Source: JAGVSR01 sp964589785 (GTDB lineage: Bacteria; Pseudomonadota; Alphaproteobacteria; Rhizobiales; Hyphomicrobiaceae). From it: a DNA stretch of 64,000 nucleotides. Every line of letters starts with the position of its first letter. Within the stretch, counting starts at the first letter, position 1. The position numbers were made by a program, and so were the translations under genes. Shown here piece after piece: positions 1 through 8,846 of the stretch. Location: the NCBI GenBank assembly GCA_964589785.1, contig CAZPUQ010000006.1, positions 119,539 through 183,538 on the forward strand. The letters are read 5' to 3'. The notes beneath the pieces were generated by a model. It worked only from the letters and a program-made list of their open reading frames with translations, made no database searches and had not been told where the DNA came from.

Positions 1-982
1 GGTCGATGATCTCGTAGAGCATGGCGATGCGTTCGGCCGCCGTCGTCAAATCGATGTGCAACCGCGACAGCCGGCGAAGCGGCTCGCCGGCCAGAAGCAG
101 AGCCGTGATGAAGGCAAAGAAGGACCCGACGCTTTTCGGATCTCCCTGGCTGCCCATCGTTGCGTAGAAAATGACGGCCGCGATTGCCAATCCGCTCAGA
201 ACCTCGCTGATCGGCCCGACGCTGGACTTGATGCGCGCAAGGCGATTGCGCTGGGTCTCAACGGCCTTGGTCGCGGTGTCCATCTTGTCTTGCAAAAGGC
301 CTTCAAGCTGGAACGACTTGACCATCCGGATGCCCTGGACCGTGTCGCGCGACAGGGACAGGAGAGCTCGTTGGCCGCCGGTCTCCATCCGGGCTGCTTT
401 TTTTGCCGATGCGGACAGACTTCGCAGCGCGAAGCCGGCAACGGGGGCCGTGATGAGGACGATGGCGAAGAGAACGGGGTCCTGCAAGATCATGACGCCG
501 CACAAACCGAGCACCGTCAGCAGGTCGCGGCCGAGCGTCACCGCAGCCAGATTGATGGCGTCGCGGACCGCGTGCGCACCGTTGGTCATGCGCGTAATGA
601 TTTCGCTCGACGACCGTGTCTGGTAGAACATTACGTTCATGCGAAGCAGGTGGTCGTAGAGGCTGCGCTGAACTTCGACGACAATACGCGCGCCGATGCG
701 CGTGATCATAAGCTCTTGAATATAAGAAAATCCGCCCTTGACGATAAACAGGCCCGACACCAGCAGCGGGTAATACATGACGGATGTGCCGGCCTCGGTC
801 AGAACGGCGGCATTGACGAGATCTTTCATCAGCCAGGCGCTGGCAGACGTGCAGCCGGCGACAATAGCCATCAGGACACCGGCAAGGAGATAGCCCTTCA
901 GGTGCGGCCGGCCGAAGTCGCCTATGACCCGCCGAATGATGGCGTAGGTCGAGGAGACGGGGATTTTGTTCGCTTGCTCCAT
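1..982 (-). CDS. MsbA-type ABC exporter, transmembrane half (cut by window edge)
   Basis: Only the first 327 residues lie in the window; the nucleotide-binding domain must lie beyond position 1. The visible part is an ABC transporter type 1 transmembrane domain. Hydrophobic segments lie near residues 30-50, 65-85, 145-185 and 255-295, and the cytoplasmic coupling region has the typical pattern (a SLYDHLLRM stretch followed by a phenylalanine-tyrosine pair, then SSEIITRM). This layout is that of MsbA-like exporters of lipids or lipid-linked glycans, homodimers in the inner membrane. No N-terminal peptidase domain is present, so it is not a bacteriocin-type exporter. The ATG at 980-982 is the first start and has only a weak AAGG upstream. 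It lies at the end of a glycan locus, so export of a lipid-linked sugar or lipid A is the likely job; the substrate is inferred. Confidence 0.85.
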   Translation of the reverse strand, partial: MEQANKIPVSSTYAIIRRVIGDFGRPHLKGYLLAGVLMAIVAGCTSASAWLMKDLVNAAVLTEAGTSVMYYPLLVSGLFIVKGGFSYIQELMITRIGARIVVEVQRSLYDHLLRMNVMFYQTRSSSEIITRMTNGAHAVRDAINLAAVTLGRDLLTVLGLCGVMILQDPVLFAIVLITAPVAGFALRSLSASAKKAARMETGGQRALLSLSRDTVQGIRMVKSFQLEGLLQDKMDTATKAVETQRNRLARIKSSVGPISEVLSGLAIAAVIFYATMGSQGDPKSVGSFFAFITALLLAGEPLRRLSRLHIDLTTAAERIAMLYEIID

Positions 983-1313
983 TCGTGGGAACCTTGCCTC
1001 ATGCGCCTGTTTCGAGTGCGCCAGTGCGGATGGTCACTCGGATGCGAGGTGACAGCCGAGCGGACCGTCCCGCCGCATCCGCCCGTCGCACTCGACACCG
1101 TCCGCCAAGCCATGTCCGCACGACGCCTCATCTCCCTTCGCGTGTCAAAGCCGGCTTTTGGGGCGAAATCACGTGCGTCTGCTGCGTCCCTTGCGTCGAT
1201 CGGCTGTCGACCACCGGCCCACCTGGCCCCCGCGCGACCCGGTGCCTACGGACGGCCCTATCCCAAGCAGCGCGCAGCTTACGTAGCATGAGACTCGCGC
1301 GGCGGCTTCCCTT
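983..1313. other. Intergenic stretch, nothing recognised
   Basis: This 331-base gap separates the ABC exporter start from the end of the family 2 glycosyltransferase, both on the minus strand. I see no convincing gene, hairpin with a T-run or promoter. The open frames that cross it on either strand have no recognisable protein features. Confidence 0.4.
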
Positions 1314-2540
1314 TCAGTTCACCGGCCCGGGGATGTCCTGCGCAGCCTGACGAAGGCGGCTTTCGCTGATGACCATAGCCTCCGGCGCCGTGAACTTGCG
1401 ATCGATGTGGGGAAATTCGAGAGTCGCCGTTTGCGGGGTCAGCGTTGCATGCCAAGCCATCCAATTCTCCCGATACCGCTTGCGCGTCGAGGAGACACCG
1501 GTCGACAGTCGCGTCCCGTGAACGGGATCGCGCGTCAGGCTCGTCTCGCGGTCAAGCGCCAGCATCGCGACGACTGGCGACTCATGAAAACGACCGGACA
1601 TGGCGAGTTGGGCGCGGGCGTACAACTCCCGATCCGCCCCGAAGCGGACGCAGTCCCAATGTCCGAGCTTCTTGCGGAACGCGTCGGTTCTGAAGAAACA
1701 CGAGATCATGGCACGGTGCGCCGCACCGTCGGCAGAGCGCACGATAGACCGGGAAAGCTCATCAAATTGCAGATCGGGGGTCACACGCAACCAGTGCGCA
1801 ATCGTCGCGTCGTAGTCCGGCCGGCTCTTCAGACACGCGATCTGGCGTTCGATGCGCTGGGGATGGGCCCAGTCATCGGCATCGTGGCCTGTGAAGTACT
1901 CGCCGGTAATCACCGACAGGGCGGCATTCTTGGACACGTACGGCCCGACATTGTCGGCGTTGCGCATGATCTTGACGCGGCTGTCCGTGGCGGCGATCTC
2001 TGCCACGATGCGCCAGGTCCCGTCGGTGCTGGCATCATCGACGACGACCAATTCCAGGTTCTGCCACGTTTGACGCAGGATCGAGTGGACAGCGTGAGCG
2101 ATCGTTTGCTCGGCGTTGTACGCCGGCATGATGACGCTGACCTTGTCTTGCGCGGAAATCTGATAGCCCGGATCAGCGGCAAGGCGAAAGAATGGCGCTC
2201 GGCCAGACTGTTCCGCCGGCTCGCTGGGGGCCACTCGGATTGGTGCCAGGTCGAACGGCTGCAGGTAGGCGTTGAAATGCCCCGCCCACTCCTCGAGATT
2301 GGACGCTGAATTGGCCCTCAACAGGTAGGCGGCCCGCTTGTGCGCACCGGTCCCTATTGCCTCTATATGCGCCAGAGCCGATGACAGCGACGTTTCTTTC
2401 GCGAGCCGAGCGGCTTCCAGGATGACATACTTTTCAGCCTTTTTTGACCGCAGCAACGGCACCCATTTGCTGATTGTGCTGCGTGCGCTCCTGCCAGCGC
2501 CTACAATATCGGATGCCATCGACATACGGTCCGCCATCAT
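1314..2540 (-). CDS. Glycosyltransferase family 2 with N-terminal helical extension
   Basis: This 408-residue protein has a GT-A glycosyltransferase domain from about residue 133. It opens with KVSVIMPAYNAEQTI, then has the nucleotide-binding DDAST motif near residues 168-172 and a metal-binding HDADDW motif near 219-224. About 130 mostly helical residues precede the domain. It transfers a sugar from a nucleotide donor in the cytoplasm; acceptor and donor are unknown. It has no membrane segment. It is clearly paralogous to the glycosyltransferase at 16465-17664: the block HDADDWAHPQRIERQ is identical in both, and both share the N-terminal extension and the tail with an NDPVHG- or RDPVHG-like segment. 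I chose the ATG at 2538-2540; a TTG 33 bases upstream would add 11 residues, and neither has a strong ribosome-binding site. Confidence 0.85.
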   Translation of the reverse strand: MMADRMSMASDIVGAGRSARSTISKWVPLLRSKKAEKYVILEAARLAKETSLSSALAHIEAIGTGAHKRAAYLLRANSASNLEEWAGHFNAYLQPFDLAPIRVAPSEPAEQSGRAPFFRLAADPGYQISAQDKVSVIMPAYNAEQTIAHAVHSILRQTWQNLELVVVDDASTDGTWRIVAEIAATDSRVKIMRNADNVGPYVSKNAALSVITGEYFTGHDADDWAHPQRIERQIACLKSRPDYDATIAHWLRVTPDLQFDELSRSIVRSADGAAHRAMISCFFRTDAFRKKLGHWDCVRFGADRELYARAQLAMSGRFHESPVVAMLALDRETSLTRDPVHGTRLSTGVSSTRKRYRENWMAWHATLTPQTATLEFPHIDRKFTAPEAMVISESRLRQAAQDIPGPVN

Positions 2541-2945
2541 GTGTGAAGCCTGCACTGACGCAAACGGTGCCAACGGCCGGCGCGGGACAAAGTCCCTGCA
2601 CGACGACCGAACGCACGACGCCCAAGTTTCTGAAGGTGAACGGGAACGCGATCAAACTGACGCGATACGGCGAACATCATACGAAGTGCGCGTACGATTC
2701 GTGGCAACACTCCGTTGATTTCCCCAGTTTACGGCCATCTATCCCCATCGGGAGCCGTGTCGGGGCGGGCTTATTTCTGGCCCACCGCCGAAGGGAGCGA
2801 GTGCTGAACCGCACGTTGGATCGGAATCCGAGCGGTCGGGCTTCAGACTGATTGCAGCTGGGTGGCTCCGATGCCCTTTATGGCCGAGAAGGCGGCTGCC
2901 GTGTGGGCGACATGGCCGGCCATCGTGGCTTCTACTTACAATCGG
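2541..2945. other. Intergenic stretch, nothing recognised
   Basis: About 400 bases lie between the protease stop and the glycosyltransferase start. No gene, terminator hairpin or convincing promoter is visible. The reading frames here look like random high-GC openings. Confidence 0.4.
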
Positions 2946-4508
2946 CTAAAGCAGGAAGTCATATTTCGACAAGGCAGTCAGTCCGTCGACCTCGATGCGG
3001 AAGTCCGCCTTCCTGTCCCCGTTGATGTCGCCTTCGATGTAGACTTTGTCGAAATCCGTGCCGGGATTGTCGATCACGACGTAGTGCAATTGTCCGGCGC
3101 CCGTGAACTTCTTGGTTCCGATCCACGAAAAGGCCTGGTTTCCCCCCTTCCTTGAGCTAGCATCGATCGTCGACAGATCGATGAGGTCCACGCCACGCTC
3201 GAAGTCGAAGATGACGTCCCGCGCCGAGGTCGTCGAGTGCGTCTTGCTGTTGAAGTCGAAGATGTCCGAACCGGCACCGCCCCACATGAAGTCGCGACCG
3301 GTGTCGCCCACGAGAACGTCATTTCCATCGCCGCCATAGAGGTAATCATTGCCCGCACCGCCATACAGCCAATCGTTGCCCTCCAGTCCGTCGAGCACGT
3401 TGGCGCCGGCGTTGCCCCACAACACATTGTTGCCGGAGTTGCCGGTGGCGTACGTGGCAGAGCCCTGGATTGCGAGATTTTCTATCCCGTGGCGGCCAAG
3501 AAGTGTCGCGTCCACGTTGGAAACCAACGTATCGTTGCCTGACGCATCAACGATGATGTCGCGAGGGTCATCCGTATAATAGATGTCGTCGCCGGCGCCT
3601 CCGTCGAGGTAGTTGACGAGCTCGTTGCCGATCAGCGTGTCGTTGCCCGCGCCGCCGCGTGCATTCTCGATCTCGGCACCGAATGCGATGCTGTAGCCGC
3701 CGGTGAAGCCGGACGCCTGGCTCAGCCAGCCGCCCGCACCCGGGCCGACTTGGAGAGTTGCCGCGCGCAGGTCGAGCGTCGCGCCATTGTCCGTTCCGGC
3801 AACGAGCCAGTCCGTGCCGCCGGCATCCCATATGGCTTTGTAGTTGGCCCGGGCAACGGTGTAGACGTCGTCTCCGGCGCCCGTGCTCATGTTGGCGCCG
3901 TACAGAAGCTGAAGCGCGGCAATATCCATGGCCATCGGGCCGTCGTATCCGCCCTTGGAATAGTTGGGCAGGATATTGTAGCTCATCAACGTGACCAGGG
4001 TGTTGTTGAGCCCATAGTCGCCACGGTCGTTTCCGACGTTCTTGCTCACGCCCGGGAACAGGCCGGTGCCGTGTATGACATTGTGCGGGTGCTCCAGCCC
4101 CAGCCCATGCAAGAGCTCGTGACGGATGAGCCAAGAGTTGATCTGCGTCGTGTCAAAGTAGCCCTTTGCCGAACCGTTCGAGCCTGCATCCGTGGGCCCG
4201 TAGTGGTATCCATCCCAGCCGGCCTTGTAAGCGCCGTAGGGACTACTGCGAAACGCCGCCTTGAACTGCGAGCTTGTCACGCGATACTCGACGAGATCGG
4301 CGTTCGCCTCGGTTTGGACCTCCTCAAACGTCAAGCCGCACACCGCAGCGAAGGAAGCAAACGCATCGGCGAATTCCTGCTTCTGGTCGGCGGTCCAGCC
4401 GAGCCCGTAAGAACTGGACATGCAGTAGGTGATGTGCAGGTCGCGCCCGGCGTCTGTCCACGAGTCGCCCGCCAATGCATTGAGGTAAACATTTCCGCTC
4501 TGCGCCAT
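2946..4508 (-). CDS. Serralysin-type RTX metalloprotease, secreted by a type I system
   Basis: This 520-residue protein shows the whole serralysin (peptidase M10B) layout. The zinc motif HELLHGLGLEH is at residues 130-140, with His130, His134 and His140 as ligands and Glu131 as catalytic base. The Met-turn is at Met175 (LVTLMSYN), and a DIAALQ.LYG segment at 195-204 is typical of the family. Glycine- and aspartate-rich calcium-binding RTX repeats run from about 285 to 310 and again from 356 to 417. The M10 C-terminal domain follows, and the protein ends in DFLL, matching the extreme C-terminal signal (Asp plus hydrophobic residues) used by type I secretion. There is no N-terminal signal peptide, as expected. 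No dedicated type I transporter or inhibitor gene is next to it. It lies inside a glycan locus, and a role at the cell surface is an inference. Confidence 0.93.
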   Translation of the reverse strand: MAQSGNVYLNALAGDSWTDAGRDLHITYCMSSSYGLGWTADQKQEFADAFASFAAVCGLTFEEVQTEANADLVEYRVTSSQFKAAFRSSPYGAYKAGWDGYHYGPTDAGSNGSAKGYFDTTQINSWLIRHELLHGLGLEHPHNVIHGTGLFPGVSKNVGNDRGDYGLNNTLVTLMSYNILPNYSKGGYDGPMAMDIAALQLLYGANMSTGAGDDVYTVARANYKAIWDAGGTDWLVAGTDNGATLDLRAATLQVGPGAGGWLSQASGFTGGYSIAFGAEIENARGGAGNDTLIGNELVNYLDGGAGDDIYYTDDPRDIIVDASGNDTLVSNVDATLLGRHGIENLAIQGSATYATGNSGNNVLWGNAGANVLDGLEGNDWLYGGAGNDYLYGGDGNDVLVGDTGRDFMWGGAGSDIFDFNSKTHSTTSARDVIFDFERGVDLIDLSTIDASSRKGGNQAFSWIGTKKFTGAGQLHYVVIDNPGTDFDKVYIEGDINGDRKADFRIEVDGLTALSKYDFLL

Positions 4509-4897
4509 GACACAGGCTCCGTTCAGCCGTTAACGGGCTAAAGGAGCGCAAGAGCGGCGCCAGCACGTGCATCGTCAGAGCCGGAGGTTCGGAAATTGGG
4601 ACCGTCCGTTCAAGAACAGTCGGCGATCGCACGACAATGCGCGATGACCGGCGCCTCGCATTTATCCGCGATGTTTCTGGAGGTTGAGATCGAAGTCGCG
4701 ACTTGGCCGCGGGTAAGGTCTACGCTTCTACTGTGACGCCCACACTGCTCGGAAACGTCCTATTAATGTTAAATTCTTCAATGCACGCCCGTTGCCCGAA
4801 GTTAACAGGCGTTTCGATGTGAAACACAATCAGAAGCGCGCAGCAGATCGTGAAGCATTCACGCACCGGTTTTCGACGGCAGGCGCTGGAAAGTCGA
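4509..4897. other. Intergenic stretch, AT-rich patch, possible promoter region
   Basis: This 389-base gap lies between the aminotransferase stop and the protease start, both on the minus strand. It contains an unusually AT-rich patch at about 4761-4782 with TTAAT and TTAAA runs, and a small dyad GTTTC/GAAAC at 4811-4825. It probably holds the protease promoter, but I cannot place -35 and -10 boxes with confidence. No gene is visible. Confidence 0.3.
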
Positions 4898-6079
4898 TCA
4901 CGCCAGAGCGATCCCGTCTGCGGGAGGCTCGCTCAGACGCGGCGCGACGTCCTCAAGGAGGACGCGGATGACATGAGCCTGCTGCTCGGGGGGCAGCGCC
5001 GGATACAGCGGCAGGCTCAGCGTCTGTTGCCCCCACTCGATGGCAACGGGGCATTGCGAGGCCGCGGACGGGTAGCGGCCGCTGTAGTACGTCATCTCCG
5101 GCAGGGCGCGGTAATTGACGGTAACACCGACGCCGGCTGCGTTCAGGAGCTCGATGGCCTTGTCCCTCTTGCCGGTGGGAACACCGATGACAAAGAGATG
5201 CTCCGCGCTCGTTCCGCCCGCGACCTTCCTGGGTAGCCGAAAGGGACCCCCTTCCAGCGCTCTTTCATAGCGGCTCGCGACATCGCTGCGTCGTTCGAGC
5301 TCGGCATCGATCGTCCGGATCTGATCCGGCAGCAGCGCGGCGAGCAGGTCGGGCAAGTTCGCCTTGATGCCGAGGCGCTTCATGTCCCAGTGATTATATC
5401 GGCCACCTTCGAATCTCTTGGCCGCGATGGCCGTCATGCCATGCAAGCGCGTTTCCAGGATTCGGCCGTAGAGGTCCGGATCATGCAGAATGACGGCGCC
5501 ACCTTCGCCGCACGTCACATTCTTCGTCGCATAGAATGAGAAGACCGCCGCGTCGGAGTATTTGCCGGGGCGAACGCCATTGAGTCTGCCCTCGAAGCAA
5601 TGGGCGCAGTCTTCGAGAATGTAGACCTTCTGAGTCGACGGCTTGCGCGCTTCGATGCTGGCGCGCAGTGCCCTGACATCGACCATCTGGCCATAAAGGT
5701 GAACGGGGATGACGGCCTTGGTCCGATCCGTGACCGCAGCGGCCGCCGCCTTGGGTGTCATGAGAAGCGTCTCAGGATCGACGTCGACCATGACTGTGGT
5801 GGCACCCAACAGCTCGACCACGTTGGCTGTGGCAATGAAGGTCATGGCGGGGACGATGACCTCATCGCCGGGTCCTATGCCCATAGCCATCAGAGCCGCT
5901 GTTGCGCCGGAGGTCCAACTGCTGGCTAGAATGGCGTGGGGAACCTCGAAATAGGTCCGCAGCTGCTCTTCCACGCGGCTGCAGACCTGCCCTGTCGTAA
6001 GAAAAGGACTGGCCAGAACTTCCGCCACGTGCTCGGCCGCCGCTGCCGTGAGCGCATGCCGATAGAATTCAACCTTCAT
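4898..6079 (-). CDS. DegT/DnrJ/EryC1/StrS-family sugar aminotransferase
   Basis: This 393-residue PLP-dependent enzyme has the family pattern throughout. The N-terminal substrate loop is PFLTTG at 25-30, LEDCAH at 155-160 carries the Asp157 that contacts the PLP pyridine nitrogen, and the lysine that forms the Schiff base is Lys186 in SFYATKNVTCGEGG. The SFxATK context resembles PseC/ArnB-like enzymes that aminate 4-keto sugars made by a 4,6-dehydratase. The gene for such a dehydratase-like enzyme lies immediately upstream, 15 bases away, so the two probably act in sequence to make a nucleotide-linked amino sugar. The exact sugar and the position aminated (C3 or C4) cannot be told from sequence. 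Start ATG at 6077-6079. Confidence 0.9.
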   Translation of the reverse strand: MKVEFYRHALTAAAAEHVAEVLASPFLTTGQVCSRVEEQLRTYFEVPHAILASSWTSGATAALMAMGIGPGDEVIVPAMTFIATANVVELLGATTVMVDVDPETLLMTPKAAAAAVTDRTKAVIPVHLYGQMVDVRALRASIEARKPSTQKVYILEDCAHCFEGRLNGVRPGKYSDAAVFSFYATKNVTCGEGGAVILHDPDLYGRILETRLHGMTAIAAKRFEGGRYNHWDMKRLGIKANLPDLLAALLPDQIRTIDAELERRSDVASRYERALEGGPFRLPRKVAGGTSAEHLFVIGVPTGKRDKAIELLNAAGVGVTVNYRALPEMTYYSGRYPSAASQCPVAIEWGQQTLSLPLYPALPPEQQAHVIRVLLEDVAPRLSEPPADGIALA

Positions 6080-6094
6080 GCGATCCGAAGCCTT

Positions 6095-7039
6095 CTAGCT
6101 GAATCTCGCGAAATCCATGCTGTCTACGATTTTGGGCAGCTCGTCGAAGAACTGCCGCGTGGGCGCCCAGCCGAGCGCCCTGATCCTGTCGTCGTCGAGG
6201 CTATAGCGAAGATCCTGTCCCGACCTGTCGATGGTCTGCACCCACGCCGTCTCCTCGGGCACGCCGACGAGCTTCGCGATCTCCCGCAGCACTTCGATGT
6301 TCTTGAGCTCGATGTTGGCGCCAATGTTGTAAATGGAGTTGCGCTCCCCCTTCTCGATCAGCGTGAGAAGGGCCTCCACCGTATCGTTCGCATGCAGCCA
6401 CGAGCGAACGTAGCTTCCGTCGCCGTGCATGGTCGCGCGCAGTCCCCGCTTCATCCTCCAGGTGCTCTTGGGGATGAGCTTTTCCGGGTACTGATGCTCT
6501 CCGTAGTTATTCGTCGGTCTTGCGATGATCCATTCCAGGCCGTACGTGCGGCCCCAACTCTTGACGAGCATGTCGGCCGCCGCCTTCGACGCCGAGTAGG
6601 GATTGGACGGTGTCAGGCGATCCACCTCCGCATGTTTTCCCTCGGTAATGTCGCCGTAGACTTCATCGGTGCTGATCTGCACGAAAAGCGGCCGCTCGTT
6701 CACGTGCTTCTGGCGCAGGAGCTCCAGCAGGTTCTGGGTGCCGAGAATGTTCGTCTCGCAGAAGCGCCGGTTCGACGTGATGGCGTTATCGACGTGGCTT
6801 TCGGCCGCGAAGTTGACGATGACGTCGGACTCGGGGAGAAAGCGCAGCGCGGCGATATCGCATTCGAAAAATCGATAGTTCTGATGCTGTTCGAATTCGG
6901 CTTTGACTTTGAGGTCCGCCGCGTAGCTGACGAGGTCGAAGTTGCGAACGAAGCATCCCAGATCAAGGCATCGCCGAACGAAATGCTTCCCGATGAAACC
7001 GAGCCCTCCGGTGACCGACACGATCTCGAATCTGCGCAT
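6095..7039 (-). CDS. NAD-dependent nucleotide-sugar 4,6-dehydratase/epimerase (RmlB-like)
   Basis: This 314-residue extended short-chain dehydrogenase has a Rossmann motif TGGLGFIG at residues 10-17, the STDEVYG block at 123-129 and the catalytic YSASK at 148-152. The Thr-Asp-Glu in STDEVYG is the signature of 4,6-dehydratases such as RmlB (dTDP-glucose 4,6-dehydratase), where Asp and Glu carry out the dehydration step. The N-terminus ATG-CGT-CGT at 7037-7039 places the Rossmann motif where the family has it; longer starts would add 26 residues without family features. It probably supplies the 4-keto-6-deoxy sugar to the aminotransferase just downstream. The nucleotide (dTDP, UDP, GDP or CDP) is not determined; overall form is closest to the dTDP/UDP group. 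Confidence 0.87.
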   Translation of the reverse strand: MRRFEIVSVTGGLGFIGKHFVRRCLDLGCFVRNFDLVSYAADLKVKAEFEQHQNYRFFECDIAALRFLPESDVIVNFAAESHVDNAITSNRRFCETNILGTQNLLELLRQKHVNERPLFVQISTDEVYGDITEGKHAEVDRLTPSNPYSASKAAADMLVKSWGRTYGLEWIIARPTNNYGEHQYPEKLIPKSTWRMKRGLRATMHGDGSYVRSWLHANDTVEALLTLIEKGERNSIYNIGANIELKNIEVLREIAKLVGVPEETAWVQTIDRSGQDLRYSLDDDRIRALGWAPTRQFFDELPKIVDSMDFARFS

Positions 7040-7162
7040 GGTGGCGACCCTGTCTGAACCCTCTGCGCCCATCGAGCAGGACGACCGTAAGCGACGGACT
7101 ATAGGCGCGACGCCCACGATGGCAATGTCGAACTGGAGGTTGTCCAGCGCTCGACGGCGGTG

Positions 7163-8839
7163 TCAATTTGCCTGTTTCCGCGCCGAGCTGCGGCCCGTCA
7201 CAGGCATATGCCACAGGAGCTGGTCAAGGCTGTCGATCCACTTCACGCGGTCGGCATCTGGGACGCCCGTCAGGATCGCAGGATTGAAGTTGAAGAACGT
7301 GCCCCGACGTTGCAGGAGGAACGCCTCCGAAAATCCCGCGCGAAGGGCGCCCAAGGCATCGCGGAACAGATTGTCGCCAACCATTGCGATCGAATTGCAC
7401 GGCAGATCGAGCGCATTCGCGATCGCGCGATAGCTGCGGAGATCCGGTTTCGGAGCGCCGATCTCGTCAGTCAGCACGACTGCGTCAAAGAGATCGCTGC
7501 AGGCCAATATATCCTGCAACCGTTGCAGCTTTTGGCGCTGGGACGCTGCTGGGTTGTCGGACAATAGGCCGATCCGAATGCCCCGGCGCCGGAGCTCGTC
7601 GAGGACGCGGACCACATCGGGGTAGACCTCGATCTGGTCGGGAAGAATTTCGCGGTAGGCCGGTATCAGCACATCCCGCAGAGAGAGCGGCAGCCCGAGT
7701 TGCTTGATAAGTCCATCAATCAAGTAGGCCCTGTTGCCTTCCTCGAGCAATTGTAGAGCGCATGCGAGAAAATCCGTCTTCGGGGGTAGGCGACTGCTAA
7801 AGGTCCCATGCAGCGCCCGAAGTTTCGCCGCTATCCATGCCTTCTGATCAATCAGCGTATCGTCGAGGTCAAAGACGATTCCGGATACGTCGATCGACGA
7901 TGTGGTGGCGCTCGCTTGCGTGACATATCGGATGAGCCGCAACTCGCGCTTGGGTTCTTCGACCGGATGCCCGACGAGCCACGCCTGAAGATTGAGACCC
8001 ATTTCGAGCGCCAATGACGAGGATGTTCCGAACCGGGCGTTGATATCGATGAGCGTCGGATCGCCGTCGTGCTCAAGAAACTGAATGTTGAAGCCGCCAT
8101 GCCCGCCGTGACGCGCGATGTGCTCCGCCGTCGCCCGGGCCTGCTCGAGAAGGCGGGAGTTGCCCGTGGCCTGTCCCAGGATCGAGAACCCGGAGAAATT
8201 TGCGATCCGTTCTCGCGCGGCGAGCGGGGACACGCGGCCCTGCATGTCGATCGCGAAGTCGACAGAATATTCGGTGGCGTTCTCGATATACCTCTGCCAG
8301 AGATGAGTCGAGCGATCGACGCCGGGCGCCATTTTGGATGGTCGATCACCGGCTCGCAACACGTGCTGACCTTTGGAGCCGAAGCCCCGCAGCGGCTTGG
8401 CAATGACTGAAAACGGAACCGGGATCTCCGGGTCGAGCTCGATTTCGGGAAGCACACGCACTCCGGCCTCGGCGCAAAACGCGTAGGTCTTGCGCTTGTC
8501 CATCAAGGTGGCCAGCAGATCGGGCTCCGAAACTGCAATGGCGGCACCAAGCTTCGCGAATCGCGCGCGCTCGGACGCCAACACTTGCAGGTCGAGATCG
8601 GTCGCGGGGACGACGAAGTCGATGTTCTCTGCGATAATCGTGTCGTCGAGGAAGTCGCAATAGCCGTCACGATCGGCAAGGAGCGGCGCGCGACGGAACG
8701 CGCTTGCAAAATACGATCCGATATTTTCGGCGGTTGAATCGACGATGACCACCCGCAGGCCGCCGATACGCCGCAGACCTTCCAGGATGGCGAGACCCTG
8801 AATGCCGCCGCCACACGTCACGAGAACGTTCCGGATCAT
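7163..8839 (-). CDS. ATP-grasp ligase fused to HAD-family phosphatase-like domain
   Basis: This 558-residue protein joins two enzymes in one chain. Residues 1 to about 310 form an ATP-grasp domain of the carbamoyl-phosphate-synthase type. An N-terminal Rossmann-like LVTCGGG comes first, then a nucleotide-binding lysine in IAKPLRGFGSKG at 146-156 and the metal-binding DINARFG at 265-271. Residues from about 318 form a HAD domain with all four motifs: DLDDT at 324-328, LLSDN at 425-429, Lys464 in GAPKPD and GDNLFRD at 488-494. ATP-grasp enzymes join a carboxylate to an amine or similar nucleophile through an acyl phosphate; HAD domains mostly remove phosphate. In this context the protein probably attaches a carboxylate-bearing group to an amino sugar, or makes that group. 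That is an inference; no characterised member is recognised. Confidence 0.85.
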   Translation of the reverse strand: MIRNVLVTCGGGIQGLAILEGLRRIGGLRVVIVDSTAENIGSYFASAFRRAPLLADRDGYCDFLDDTIIAENIDFVVPATDLDLQVLASERARFAKLGAAIAVSEPDLLATLMDKRKTYAFCAEAGVRVLPEIELDPEIPVPFSVIAKPLRGFGSKGQHVLRAGDRPSKMAPGVDRSTHLWQRYIENATEYSVDFAIDMQGRVSPLAARERIANFSGFSILGQATGNSRLLEQARATAEHIARHGGHGGFNIQFLEHDGDPTLIDINARFGTSSSLALEMGLNLQAWLVGHPVEEPKRELRLIRYVTQASATTSSIDVSGIVFDLDDTLIDQKAWIAAKLRALHGTFSSRLPPKTDFLACALQLLEEGNRAYLIDGLIKQLGLPLSLRDVLIPAYREILPDQIEVYPDVVRVLDELRRRGIRIGLLSDNPAASQRQKLQRLQDILACSDLFDAVVLTDEIGAPKPDLRSYRAIANALDLPCNSIAMVGDNLFRDALGALRAGFSEAFLLQRRGTFFNFNPAILTGVPDADRVKWIDSLDQLLWHMPVTGRSSARKQAN

Positions 8840-8846
8840 CTGACGG

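Noticed and set aside
1..982. Type I secretion ABC protein for the nearby RTX protease
   Set aside because: The transmembrane domain has the MsbA pattern and no partner genes of a type I system are adjacent; the protease exporter must be elsewhere.
56..1291. Plus-strand open frame of 411 codons
   Set aside because: It is antisense to the ABC exporter; its translation is Arg/Gln/Asp-rich with no family pattern, while the minus strand gives a clear transmembrane domain.
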